A stretch of 44,614 nucleotides of DNA from CAZKUR01 sp964556005. GTDB taxonomy: Bacteria > Bacteroidota > Ignavibacteria > Ignavibacteriales > Ignavibacteriaceae. The translations under genes were made by a program, and so were the position numbers. This document shows positions 25,752 to 33,927 of the stretch, piece after piece (position 1 is the stretch's first letter; every line of letters starts with the position of its first letter). The DNA is taken from assembly GCA_964556005.1 (NCBI GenBank), contig CAZKUR010000029.1:1-44614 (forward strand), given 5' to 3'. The notes beneath the pieces are model-generated. The model did no database searches. It was not told the origin of the DNA and saw nothing but the letters and a program-made list of their open reading frames with translations.

Positions 25752-26762
25752 TCACTTTAATAAATATTTTATTTGCTTATTTAAGTAGTCCGGCTGGTTT
25801 CTTAAAACTTCTAAAAGTTTACAGTTTGGTTTGTCTTTAATTAGCGTTTTAAGGATATCTTCAATTAATGATTTATTATCGTTAAAATTATACATAACTA
25901 TTTTAAATAGATTATATGCATCTGCGCTATTGGGATATTTAATTATAAATTCTTTAAAAAGCTTTTTAGCCATTTCCCTATAGTGTTGGACATTCTTCTT
26001 ATTCTGAATCGCAGCCCAATAATCATGATTTCTAAGTAGTTTATAAAAATATTCTTTCTCATAAAATGTATACTTAGACTTTTGAAAAAGTTCTTCATTT
26101 GTAGCTGTTAAAGTTTTCTCCCCAACATGATCTTTTAATTTATTAAAAGATATATCTAAAGAATCGGGAACGGGATTTATTTTTAAACGTATTCTATTTG
26201 AAACAAATTTATTCTTTCCAAGAAAATATGAGATATAATAATCATAATCACCAGTATACCAATAAAACCAAGGATAGCCAGGTACTATAGAATTTCCATT
26301 GTGTGCAATATAATGGAGCGGGTTAATTAAATTATAATATGTACTATGAGGTGCAATATCTATAACACCATGACCATATTTACTTGTAATTAATGAATCT
26401 CTTAAAATATCATATAAAAATTGTTTCGGCGTACTTAACCGTATAATGTTATTTGTATTATTTTCTATTTTTACACAAATGTCAATCGATTTACCTTGAA
26501 TAATTTCTGGGTTACTGTTGGAAATCTTAACAGTAATATCATTATTACCTTGATATTTGAAGTTTGTATTTGAAGCATAAAGTATTTGTTTTTCATTTTG
26601 TTGCTCCCAATTGGGACTATATTGCTTCAAATGCCATGATACGTTCATTCCCCGCTGTAAGTGTCCTTCGCAAAATTTCAAAGCAATGCCGTAATTTATC
26701 TGCTTAGCTGGAATTATTTGGCAGAATATAAATAAAGTAATAATTAAAAAAATAGTTTTCAT
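25752..26762 (-). CDS. Secreted protein, paralogue A of a tandem pair
   Basis: This 336-residue protein has a signal peptide (about 1-19), an Ig-like beta-sandwich of about 100 residues (VKISNSNPEIIQGKSIDICV...) and a helical C-terminal part resembling TPR (KKLFKEFIIKYPNSADAYNLF). The last 34 residues are almost the same as in the next gene (ILKTLIKDKPNCKLLEVLRNQPDY...). I do not know the family. The genes are 11 bases apart on one strand and so form an operon. A role in binding at the cell surface or in the periplasm is plausible. Confidence 0.75.
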   Translation of the reverse strand: MKTIFLIITLFIFCQIIPAKQINYGIALKFCEGHLQRGMNVSWHLKQYSPNWEQQNEKQILYASNTNFKYQGNNDITVKISNSNPEIIQGKSIDICVKIENNTNNIIRLSTPKQFLYDILRDSLITSKYGHGVIDIAPHSTYYNLINPLHYIAHNGNSIVPGYPWFYWYTGDYDYYISYFLGKNKFVSNRIRLKINPVPDSLDISFNKLKDHVGEKTLTATNEELFQKSKYTFYEKEYFYKLLRNHDYWAAIQNKKNVQHYREMAKKLFKEFIIKYPNSADAYNLFKIVMYNFNDNKSLIEDILKTLIKDKPNCKLLEVLRNQPDYLNKQIKYLLK

Positions 26763-26773
26763 TGTTTATCCCC

Positions 26774-27676
26774 TCACTTTAATAAATATTTTATTTGTTT
26801 ATTCATATAATCCGGTTGGTTTCTTAGTACCTCTAAGAGTTTACAGTTAGGTTTGTCTTTAATTAGAGTTTTAAGGATATCATCAATAATTATTTTATTA
26901 GCATTATAATTAGACATAAACACTGCAATTATCGAATAAGCATCGTATGTATCTGGATAACTAAGTATAAATTTCTTATATAGTTTTATGGCTTTTTCTC
27001 TATAAATTTTATATTCATTTTTATTTTGAATAGCAAAAGTGAACCAAGAATTATGTATCAGTTTTCTTAAAAATATTCTTTCATAAACAGTTCCTTTATA
27101 CTTTTCAGCAAGCAATTCATAATCTTTAATTGTATGAGACTTTCCGGGGACAAATCTCAATTCATTTAAAGCCGGCTGTAATGAAGCTGAAACGGGATTT
27201 ATCTTGAAGTTAATTTTATTTGAGATGTACTTATTGTTTCCTATTTCTAAAGAAGCGTAATATTCATAGTTTCCCGGCGGCAAAATATTAGTTGACGGAT
27301 CTGTTCCTGATAAGACAAAGCCTTCAGGGTTATCGAAAAAATAATAATTGTTTTTCGGTGGTAATTCCATAGGTATTTCAGAACTGAATTGTCCTGTAAA
27401 AGTTTTATTCTTATCTAAATTTAGTAAATAATTCTTAGGCCAAGCAATTTCATAATTTTCATTTGTATTGTTTTTTATTTTTAGTATAACATCAATCGAT
27501 TCACCTTGAATATACTCAGTTTTATTACTTTCAATTTCTATACTCGAATCATTTTTATTTTGGAAGCTTAAACTGGAATTAGAGGCGAGCAGTATTTTTT
27601 CTTCATTATGAAATTGCTGTGCATGAATAATCGCCCCGAAAAAGATAACTGCTATTATTATAATAAATGTTTTCAT
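26774..27676 (-). CDS. Secreted protein, paralogue B of a tandem pair
   Basis: This 300-residue protein has a signal peptide (IIHAQ|Q, about 1-20), a NKTEYIQGESIDVILKIKNNT Ig-like domain similar to paralogue A, and a helical C-terminal half with YKKFILSYPDTYDAYSI. The end ILKTLIKDKPNCKLLEVLRN is shared with paralogue A. It is the first gene of the set when read from the right. The promoter should lie in 27677-28035. Confidence 0.75.
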   Translation of the reverse strand: MKTFIIIIAVIFFGAIIHAQQFHNEEKILLASNSSLSFQNKNDSSIEIESNKTEYIQGESIDVILKIKNNTNENYEIAWPKNYLLNLDKNKTFTGQFSSEIPMELPPKNNYYFFDNPEGFVLSGTDPSTNILPPGNYEYYASLEIGNNKYISNKINFKINPVSASLQPALNELRFVPGKSHTIKDYELLAEKYKGTVYERIFLRKLIHNSWFTFAIQNKNEYKIYREKAIKLYKKFILSYPDTYDAYSIIAVFMSNYNANKIIIDDILKTLIKDKPNCKLLEVLRNQPDYMNKQIKYLLK

Positions 27677-28104
27677 TGTTTATCCCCTTTATAAATTAAT
27701 ATCACTATATATTTCTTAATAATTACTTGCCCCAGATTAATTTTTTATAATATTTTCTTAATTCGGAATTTACGAATGAGATATACTGTGTGTGGGGGAT
27801 AAAAACGGAATAATTTCTTCGCAGCTCATAATGAACCCCTTAAACTAAAACTGGAATATTTATAATTTTTATTAAAATAAATTAATAAATGCTCATATTC
27901 AAGTGTAGTCTAATTTTTTTGATTCATTCCGAAATTAGAATCAAAAAAGTTTGGCTTTCCGGATAAAAGAATAATTGAAGAAAACTTTTCCCGGTTATTA
28001 GAAATAATTATTGAAATTATTCAGAATTTGTATTCAAAGACGACATCTTTCCAGGGTGCATTGCAGGGTGAAAAAATGTCATCTTTATATTTTATCTTTA
28101 TTCT
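27677..28104. other. 430-base region with hairpins and no supported gene
   Basis: A hairpin of TTTTTTGATTC (27915-27925) with GAATCAAAAAA (27938-27948) could be a bidirectional terminator. A plus-strand frame without a start codon (about 27918-28148) reads KKFGFPDKRIIEENFSRLLE and might be the end of a lost gene. The second copy of the dispersed hairpin (28036-28086) closes the region. Confidence 0.5.
28036..28086. repeat. Second copy of the dispersed hairpin
   Basis: AAAGACGACATCTTT (28036-28050) pairs imperfectly with AAAAATGTCATCTTT (28072-28086). The loop holds a direct repeat, CAGGGTG-CATTG-CAGGGTG. The arms match those of the hairpin at 25502-25540. It lies just beyond the 3' end of the GNAT gene and may act as its terminator. 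Confidence 0.7.
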
Positions 28105-28383
28105 TTATGCTCTAAGGTCCTCATATTCCTGGTGCCTATTTAAATAAGCCTCAACATACGAACATGCGGGAATTATTTTGTAATTGTTTTCCCGTGCAAA
28201 CTTGAAACCTGCTTCTACCAATTGAGCAGCTAATCCTCTTCCCCGTAATTTATTAGGTGTAAATGTGTGATAAAACTCGACGGTCTTATCATCTATATTC
28301 CTATATTCTAAAAGCGCTTCACTTCCATCAATGATTAAATAAAATTTTTGGTTTTCTTTATCGTGTTGAACTTGGTTTTCCAT
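28105..28383 (-). CDS. GNAT family N-acetyltransferase (YidJ/COG2388 type)
   Basis: This 92-residue protein is a minimal GNAT fold. The acetyl-CoA pyrophosphate-binding loop is RGRGLAAQLVEAGFKFARENN, followed by KIIPACSYVEAYLNRH, which fits the small COG2388 group. The substrate of this group is not known. It stands alone, with a dispersed repeat upstream that contains a scaffold gap. Confidence 0.88.
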   Translation of the reverse strand: MENQVQHDKENQKFYLIIDGSEALLEYRNIDDKTVEFYHTFTPNKLRGRGLAAQLVEAGFKFARENNYKIIPACSYVEAYLNRHQEYEDLRA

Positions 28384-28447
28384 AAGTAAATCCTGAATTA
28401 TTTTATTTGCAAAATTCTTTAATATCTTTTAGTTCATAAATTTTTGA

Positions 28448-28655
28448 ACTCATTCTAACAAGGTGGCCGAAAGTAATATCGTGAGCGGAGCGAGGGAATC
28501 TCATTTTTTATAATAATAGAAGATTGCTTCACTCGATGACTCGTNNNNNNNNNNNNNNNNNNNNNNNNNNNNNNNNNNNNNNNNNNNNNNNNNNNNNNNN
28601 NNNNNNNNNNNNNNNNNNNNNNNNNNNNNNNNNNNNNNNNNNNNTTCGCAATGAC
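28448..28655. repeat. MITE-like repeat unit 3, interrupted by a scaffold gap
   Basis: The unit has AGTAATATCGTGAGCGGAGCG, then AGATTGCTTCACTCGATGACTC to the left of the gap, and ends TTCGCAATGAC to its right. These are the same end motifs as in units 1 and 2. The assembler broke inside it, as expected for a repeat found in several places. Confidence 0.65.
28545..28644. other. Scaffold gap of 100 N
   Basis: Exactly 100 N, which is the usual placeholder for a gap of unknown length. Confidence 0.97.
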
Positions 28656-28688
28656 TTTTGTAAAATTCTCCGGCAAAAAAAAGAAAAT

Positions 28689-29789
28689 TTAAACATTAAA
28701 AAGAAAATGCATTACATCGCTGTCTTGAACAACATAATCCTTTCCTTCAACTTTCATCACTCCTGCAGCTTTACATGCAGCTTCCGACCCGTATTTTATA
28801 TAATCTTCATACTTTATTACTTCCGCGCGAATAAATCCTTTTTCAAAATCAGTATGAATTTCGCCTGCAGCCTGCGGTGCTTTCCAACCTTTGCGAATCG
28901 TCCATGCTCTGACTTCTTTCGGGCCGGCAGTGAAAAAGCTTATTAAGCCGAGAGTATGAAACCCGGTTCGAATTATTTTTTCAAGCCCGCTTTCTTTTAT
29001 TCCGTAAGATTCTAAAAATTCATTTTTGTCACTTTCACCTAAGCCAATAAGTTCTTCTTCAACTTTTGCAGAAATTTTTACTGCATCCGAATTTCTTTCC
29101 GCAGCATATTTAAAAATGCTTTTAACATAATCATTGTCTTCAGCCATTTCATTCTCATCAACATTTGCACAATAGATAACCGGTTTCGAAGACATCAACC
29201 TTAATTCGGTAAATAAAGATTTAACTGTTTCTTTATCGCTATCTTTAAATGAGGCTGCGGCATTTCCGTTGTTTAAATGTTTTAGTAGTTCTTCGGCATC
29301 AACCAGCATTTCTTTTGCTGCTTTATCACCCTTAGCCGCTTTCTGCAGTTTGTCGATTTTTTTATCAAGAGCTTGAATATCTGCAAGAAGAAGCTCGGTT
29401 TCGATTACTTCCATATCCCGCAACGGATCGATAGTTCCGCTAACGTGAACTACATCTTCATTTTCAAAGCATCTTATAACATGAAGGATTGCATTTGTTT
29501 CTCTAATATTACTCAAAAATTGATTTCCCAATCCTTCGCCTTTGCTTGCGCCTTTCACCAACCCGGCAATATCGAAAAAATCCACTGTTGAATAAATTAC
29601 ACTTGCCGGTTTAACTATTTCAGTTAATTTATCTATTCTTGCGTCTGGAACTGCAACGACTGCTTTATTCGGTTCAATCGTGCAAAACGGATAATTAGCC
29701 GCTTCAGCATTTTGTGCTTTTGTCAGAGCGTTGAACAAAGTGGATTTGCCGACGTTCGGCAGCCCGACTATTCCTATGCTTAATCCCAT
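28689..29789 (-). CDS. ychF: YchF/OLA1 family ATPase
   Basis: This 366-residue P-loop protein is a ribosome-associated, redox-regulated ATPase of the Obg-like group. Walker A is GLPNVGKST (G1), with DFFDIAGLVKGASKGEGLGNQF for G3. A coiled helical insert follows (about 130-180), and the C-terminal TGS-like block is AAGEIHTDFEKGFIRAEVI. All are present at the usual length. It is a single gene with a dispersed repeat beyond its 3' end. Confidence 0.95.
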   Translation of the reverse strand: MGLSIGIVGLPNVGKSTLFNALTKAQNAEAANYPFCTIEPNKAVVAVPDARIDKLTEIVKPASVIYSTVDFFDIAGLVKGASKGEGLGNQFLSNIRETNAILHVIRCFENEDVVHVSGTIDPLRDMEVIETELLLADIQALDKKIDKLQKAAKGDKAAKEMLVDAEELLKHLNNGNAAASFKDSDKETVKSLFTELRLMSSKPVIYCANVDENEMAEDNDYVKSIFKYAAERNSDAVKISAKVEEELIGLGESDKNEFLESYGIKESGLEKIIRTGFHTLGLISFFTAGPKEVRAWTIRKGWKAPQAAGEIHTDFEKGFIRAEVIKYEDYIKYGSEAACKAAGVMKVEGKDYVVQDSDVMHFLFNV

Positions 29790-30279
29790 TTAATCCTTAA
29801 TAAATTTATAAAATAACATTCTCTAATATATTAAAGAATGCTGAATGCGTTTATGATTTCTAAACTATAATACTATTATTTGTTGATATCAATAAGGGAA
29901 TGGGGGTGAGAAGATGTGTGCGTACCTTTGTTGCTTTGTTTATTTAATTTAATAAGGCTGCCGGAACTATTAACTTAAAAAGCAATATTATGCCGAAAAA
30001 TTAAGTCTAATAAAATTTTTATTAAAGTCGATGCAGTATTAAAAATTTCACTCCGTTCAAAATAATATGGTAGTAAAAAAATTGAGATTTATATCAACCG
30101 GCGGAAATAAAAAAAGCATGTAAGCTTAATTTAGAAGTAAATAAATAATAGTATAAATTTTAAGGCATGGTTCTGCCATGCCAGCCAAGTAATATCATGC
30201 GGAACACTTCGGTGAACAAAAGTAGCTGGGCGTGTCAATGTCGCACCGTGACACAACTACATTTGATTAAAGTGAAGCG
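29790..30279. other. 490-base region without a gene, with hairpins
   Basis: The hairpin GGCATGG (30164-30170) with CCATGCC (30176-30182) and the arms GTGTCA (30232-30237) and TGACAC (30249-30254) sit in a GC-richer segment. That segment also has AAGTAATATCATGCGG, which is related to unit 3 near 28475. No gene is seen. It may hold the terminator of the M49 peptidase gene. Confidence 0.5.
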
Positions 30280-32337
30280 TTAGTTATCCGCGGGCAAGAA
30301 AGAATAATTTTTTGCGTAGTAAAGCATCTGTTGAGTAAAATCATCGGGGTATTCGATTTTTACATCTGTTGTTTTTCCGTCTTTAATAACAGGTGTTAAA
30401 ACCGGGTTTATAAATCCTTTGTATGGAGCTATATTCAGCTTTGAATATCTGTCGAGTGTTTCTTTATGTAATTCCGTATCGACTTTTACTCCATAAGTCT
30501 CAACAATATTTTTCGCAGCTTCATAATCCCCTTCGGAAGTTATGCTTTGAATTTCTTTTAATAATTGTCCGAATAATAACCGCAGCTTTTGATAATCGTT
30601 TATTACGAAATAGGTTTTTCCATCCTTTACTTTCTTTTCAATTACCTTATCATTCATTCCTTTTTCATAAACCCATTCGGCAATCAATTGACGGTTTCTC
30701 ATGTGGGATTCTTCGAGATTTTCTCCCGGCTTTAACCTAACAAGCTGAAGCATTAAACCGTTCTTGATGTATTTATTGTATTCGGCTTTAAATGCATCTT
30801 CATTAGGTATCACGCCAATTTCAATTAACTTTTTATCGGGAAGATAATAAAGCGCAACAAGATCGGCACGCGCTTCTTCGATTGTCGATGCATAATTTTT
30901 TAAAGATTGTTTCGGAGTTCCGGCTTCCGGCATAATTTGTCCCGATCCATGTCCGATTACCTCATGCATATCGGTATGAAGATTATCTGTTAATGGACCG
31001 TATTTATGATCGAGATCGATTTCTTCCTGAGAAAATGAAAATTCTTTTAACAATTCTTCTGAAGCAGCTTTATCGTAAGAGTGTACAATGTTTCCCAGGT
31101 TAACCGATTTTGAACCGTATTCTTTTCTTATCCACGCAGCATTAGGCAAATTTATTCCAATCGGAGTGGATGGAGAAGCGTCTCCGCACTCGACAACTAC
31201 GGTGATAACTTTTGCAGATATTCCGACCACATTTTTTTTCTTATACTTATTGTAAATCGGTGAATGATCTTCGAACCACTGTGCCTCCCTGCTTATTGCA
31301 TCGATTCTTTTTGTAGCTTCCATATCTTTTATCGAAACAACCGATTCGTAAGAACCCCTGTAGCCTAAAGGATCATTGTAAACTTCAATAAAACCGTTTA
31401 CTGCATCTACAATTGAGGAAGTATCCTGCACCCATGCGATATTATATTCATCCCAAATTTTTAAATCGCCTGTTTTATAATATTTAATTAAAAGTTCGAG
31501 CGTTTTTTTCTGCTGCTCATCTCCAGTAATATCAACTGCTTTTTCCAGCCAGTAAACGATTTTTTCAATCGCGGGAGAATATAACCCGCCAAGCATCCAC
31601 TTCTTTTCTATTATCTTTCCATTTACTTTTGAGAGCCGGGAATTCAATCCGTGCGAAACAGGTTTCAAATCTGTTTTACTTATATTCTTAGAATAAAAAT
31701 CTTCAACTTCTTTTTGCGTTAAGCCTTCATAATAATTTACTGCCGAATTTTTTATTATATCGGAATTTGAATCGAGGTTTACTTTTACAGGAGCGACATC
31801 CGGATTAAATATTACAGGTATGAGTCTATCAATAAATCTGTCGATGTCTTCATTTTTGTCAAGAGGGAATAAACTGCTGTCGGAGTTTTTCACCAAATGC
31901 ATGAAATATTCTTCTGAAATTTCCGGCAGAAATTTTTTTGATGAGTAGTGATGATGAATTCCGTTTGAGAACCAAACCCTCTTTGCGTATACCATAAAAT
32001 TATTCCAGTCGCTGGAAGTTCTGTCCCCTTTATAGCTGTTAACGACAGCTTCGAGAGTTTTTCGTATAAACAAGTTGTGTTTATAATTCTGATCGTAAAA
32101 TATGTCCCTGCCGGCGAGAGCTGCCTGGTAGAGGTAATAAACTAATTTTTTTTGTTTAAGAGAAAGCTCTTCGAAACCGGGAACTTTATATCTCAAAATT
32201 GCAATATCCGCAAACTGCTCTGTTTGGTATTTGAAATTTTCTTCTTGATTCATTTCTGAAATTTCTTCTTTATTTAATTTGAACCCGGTAATCATAACTA
32301 ATAAAATAATTACTGGAATTATTTTTATAAAATTCAT
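30280..32337 (-). CDS. Family M49 zinc peptidase (dipeptidyl-peptidase III-like), secreted
   Basis: This 685-residue protein has the M49 zinc signature HEVIGH at 458-463, with the second motif EEARAD at 487-492 supplying the third ligand. The family removes dipeptides from the N-terminus of short peptides. A hydrophobic N-terminal helix (about 3-19) suggests a signal peptide, so it probably acts in the periplasm. The length is close to that of bacterial DPP III. It lies 90 bases after the HAD gene on the same strand, and the two may be cotranscribed. Confidence 0.92.
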   Translation of the reverse strand: MNFIKIIPVIILLVMITGFKLNKEEISEMNQEENFKYQTEQFADIAILRYKVPGFEELSLKQKKLVYYLYQAALAGRDIFYDQNYKHNLFIRKTLEAVVNSYKGDRTSSDWNNFMVYAKRVWFSNGIHHHYSSKKFLPEISEEYFMHLVKNSDSSLFPLDKNEDIDRFIDRLIPVIFNPDVAPVKVNLDSNSDIIKNSAVNYYEGLTQKEVEDFYSKNISKTDLKPVSHGLNSRLSKVNGKIIEKKWMLGGLYSPAIEKIVYWLEKAVDITGDEQQKKTLELLIKYYKTGDLKIWDEYNIAWVQDTSSIVDAVNGFIEVYNDPLGYRGSYESVVSIKDMEATKRIDAISREAQWFEDHSPIYNKYKKKNVVGISAKVITVVVECGDASPSTPIGINLPNAAWIRKEYGSKSVNLGNIVHSYDKAASEELLKEFSFSQEEIDLDHKYGPLTDNLHTDMHEVIGHGSGQIMPEAGTPKQSLKNYASTIEEARADLVALYYLPDKKLIEIGVIPNEDAFKAEYNKYIKNGLMLQLVRLKPGENLEESHMRNRQLIAEWVYEKGMNDKVIEKKVKDGKTYFVINDYQKLRLLFGQLLKEIQSITSEGDYEAAKNIVETYGVKVDTELHKETLDRYSKLNIAPYKGFINPVLTPVIKDGKTTDVKIEYPDDFTQQMLYYAKNYSFLPADN

Positions 32338-32427
32338 TGCTCATCCTCAATGGTTTATAATTTTTTTAGCAAGGTACGATTTGCCGGGAAATTGCGAAAT
32401 TAATTAATGATGAGCGGCTTAGTTTTA

Positions 32428-33054
32428 TTATGGAATAGCTCCATTAAGAATAATTTTTCGTTTAACTAATTCTTCTTTTAAAGACTCATATCCTGTAAAT
32501 TGAACCGCATCCCATCCTCTCTTTTTTGCTCCGTCGATATATTCCTGAATATCATCCGTAAAGAAATGTTCGTCCGGCTGTTTGATAGTATATTTTTCAA
32601 CTTCTTTATAAATTTTTTCTTCAGGCTTAACCGACACGGCTTCATAAGACAAAATGAGCTTATCAAAATATTTTAGAAAATCATATTTTCCCCAACCGTA
32701 TTTCCGGTGAATGGGATCGGTGTTTGACAGAAGAACCAATTGATAATTTTTCATTAAAACCGGAAGAAGTTCAACCACTTTTTGATTTACCGTAAAAATA
32801 TCGGAATAAGCATTGCAGAAAAATTCTTTATCGACTTTATTATTCAAAACTTTTAGCATTTTCTCGACAAATTCATCTTCACTTAATTCTCCTCTTTCGA
32901 ATTTCCTGTGTATTTCATAATTGTTTTGATAGTACTTGAGGAAATTATCGCCTAAATTTTCTTCTACGGAATTTAATTTTTCTCTTGTAATATCGTAATC
33001 GAAATCGATTAAAACTTTACCAAGATCAAAAACTATTACTGAAATATTATTCAT
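32428..33054 (-). CDS. HAD-IA family hydrolase (YihX-like)
   Basis: This 208-residue HAD phosphatase has motif I FDLGKVLIDFD, where the nucleophile Asp is followed by LG, as in YihX-type proteins. Motif II is LLSNTD, motif III Lys is in SVKPEEKIYKE and motif IV is FFTDD. The likely substrate is a small sugar phosphate. It lies upstream of the M49 peptidase gene on the minus strand. Confidence 0.88.
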   Translation of the reverse strand: MNNISVIVFDLGKVLIDFDYDITREKLNSVEENLGDNFLKYYQNNYEIHRKFERGELSEDEFVEKMLKVLNNKVDKEFFCNAYSDIFTVNQKVVELLPVLMKNYQLVLLSNTDPIHRKYGWGKYDFLKYFDKLILSYEAVSVKPEEKIYKEVEKYTIKQPDEHFFTDDIQEYIDGAKKRGWDAVQFTGYESLKEELVKRKIILNGAIP

Positions 33055-33330
33055 ACTTTATAATTTTTTTTTTGAATCTGTAAAATTACAATTATTTCAC
33101 CTTGTTTTTTGTGAAGTAAAGTGAGAAGGGATTTCAATTATTGGGATTAAATTTTCTCTCACTACAGCATGCACGTTTACTAATCCTCTTTGCTGATATT
33201 CCAAAAATATTACAATAAATTGATTCGGCTGCCTAAAATTTCGCAAAAATTTCTCACCAAAATTAAAATTCTATTATCTTCTCTTGATAATTCTTCTTAA
33301 TTTTGTGCTTTAAATTAATCCCGGGGAATA

Positions 33331-33827
33331 ATGAAGAAAAAACTACTTTTTTGGATGATAGCATTTATTATTACGCTCGGGGGAGCTTATTATCAGCGGG
33401 TTACGGGTCCTACTTATCCTGTAACCGGAGCGGTCTATTTAAATCAAAACAGAATAAAATACGACCTGGAAAGAAGCCACAGCACCACCAGTGATTATTT
33501 AATTTCTATTGAAACCGGGAATCAATCCATTTTAGGAGAACTTCGATGGAAAAGATTCAAAACAAACGATGAATGGACTTATGAAAAGATGGAATTCGCA
33601 AACGGCAAATTGCAGGCATCAATTCCTAAGCAGCCTTCCGCAGGAAAGCTTCAATATCAAATAAAATTAAGAGATGATAAAAGCGAAAAAGTTATACCGC
33701 CAGATTCGCCTGTCGTTATTAGATTTAAAGGAGATGTACCGCTTTTTATTTTGATTCCTCATATTATTATTATGTTTCTTGTTATGCTGGTATCAACGAG
33801 AACAGGATTGGAATATTTTAATGAAAA
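33331..33827 (+). CDS. Membrane protein, truncated by the scaffold gap
   Basis: The gene starts with an ATG after GGGGAATA and has 165 codons before the gap. The protein has an N-terminal membrane helix (about 3-21), an extracytoplasmic beta-rich domain of about 110 residues (ISIETGNQSILGELRWKRF...) and a second membrane helix (about 140-160, FILIPHIIIMFLVMLVST). The rest is lost in the gap. The apparent continuous frame through the N run into the protease is an artefact. I do not recognise the family. Confidence 0.7.
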
Positions 33828-33927
33828 NNNNNNNNNNNNNNNNNNNNNNNNNNNNNNNNNNNNNNNNNNNNNNNNNNNNNNNNNNNNNNNNNNNNNNNNN
33901 NNNNNNNNNNNNNNNNNNNNNNNNNNN
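33828..33927. other. Scaffold gap of 100 N
   Basis: Exactly 100 N, again a placeholder of unknown real size. The end of one gene and the start codon of the next are missing. Confidence 0.97.

Noticed and set aside
27918..28148. Plus-strand frame FGFPDKRIIEENFSRLLE that might be a gene remnant
   Set aside because: No start codon, and it runs through a hairpin and the GNAT gene on the other strand; not enough to call a pseudogene.
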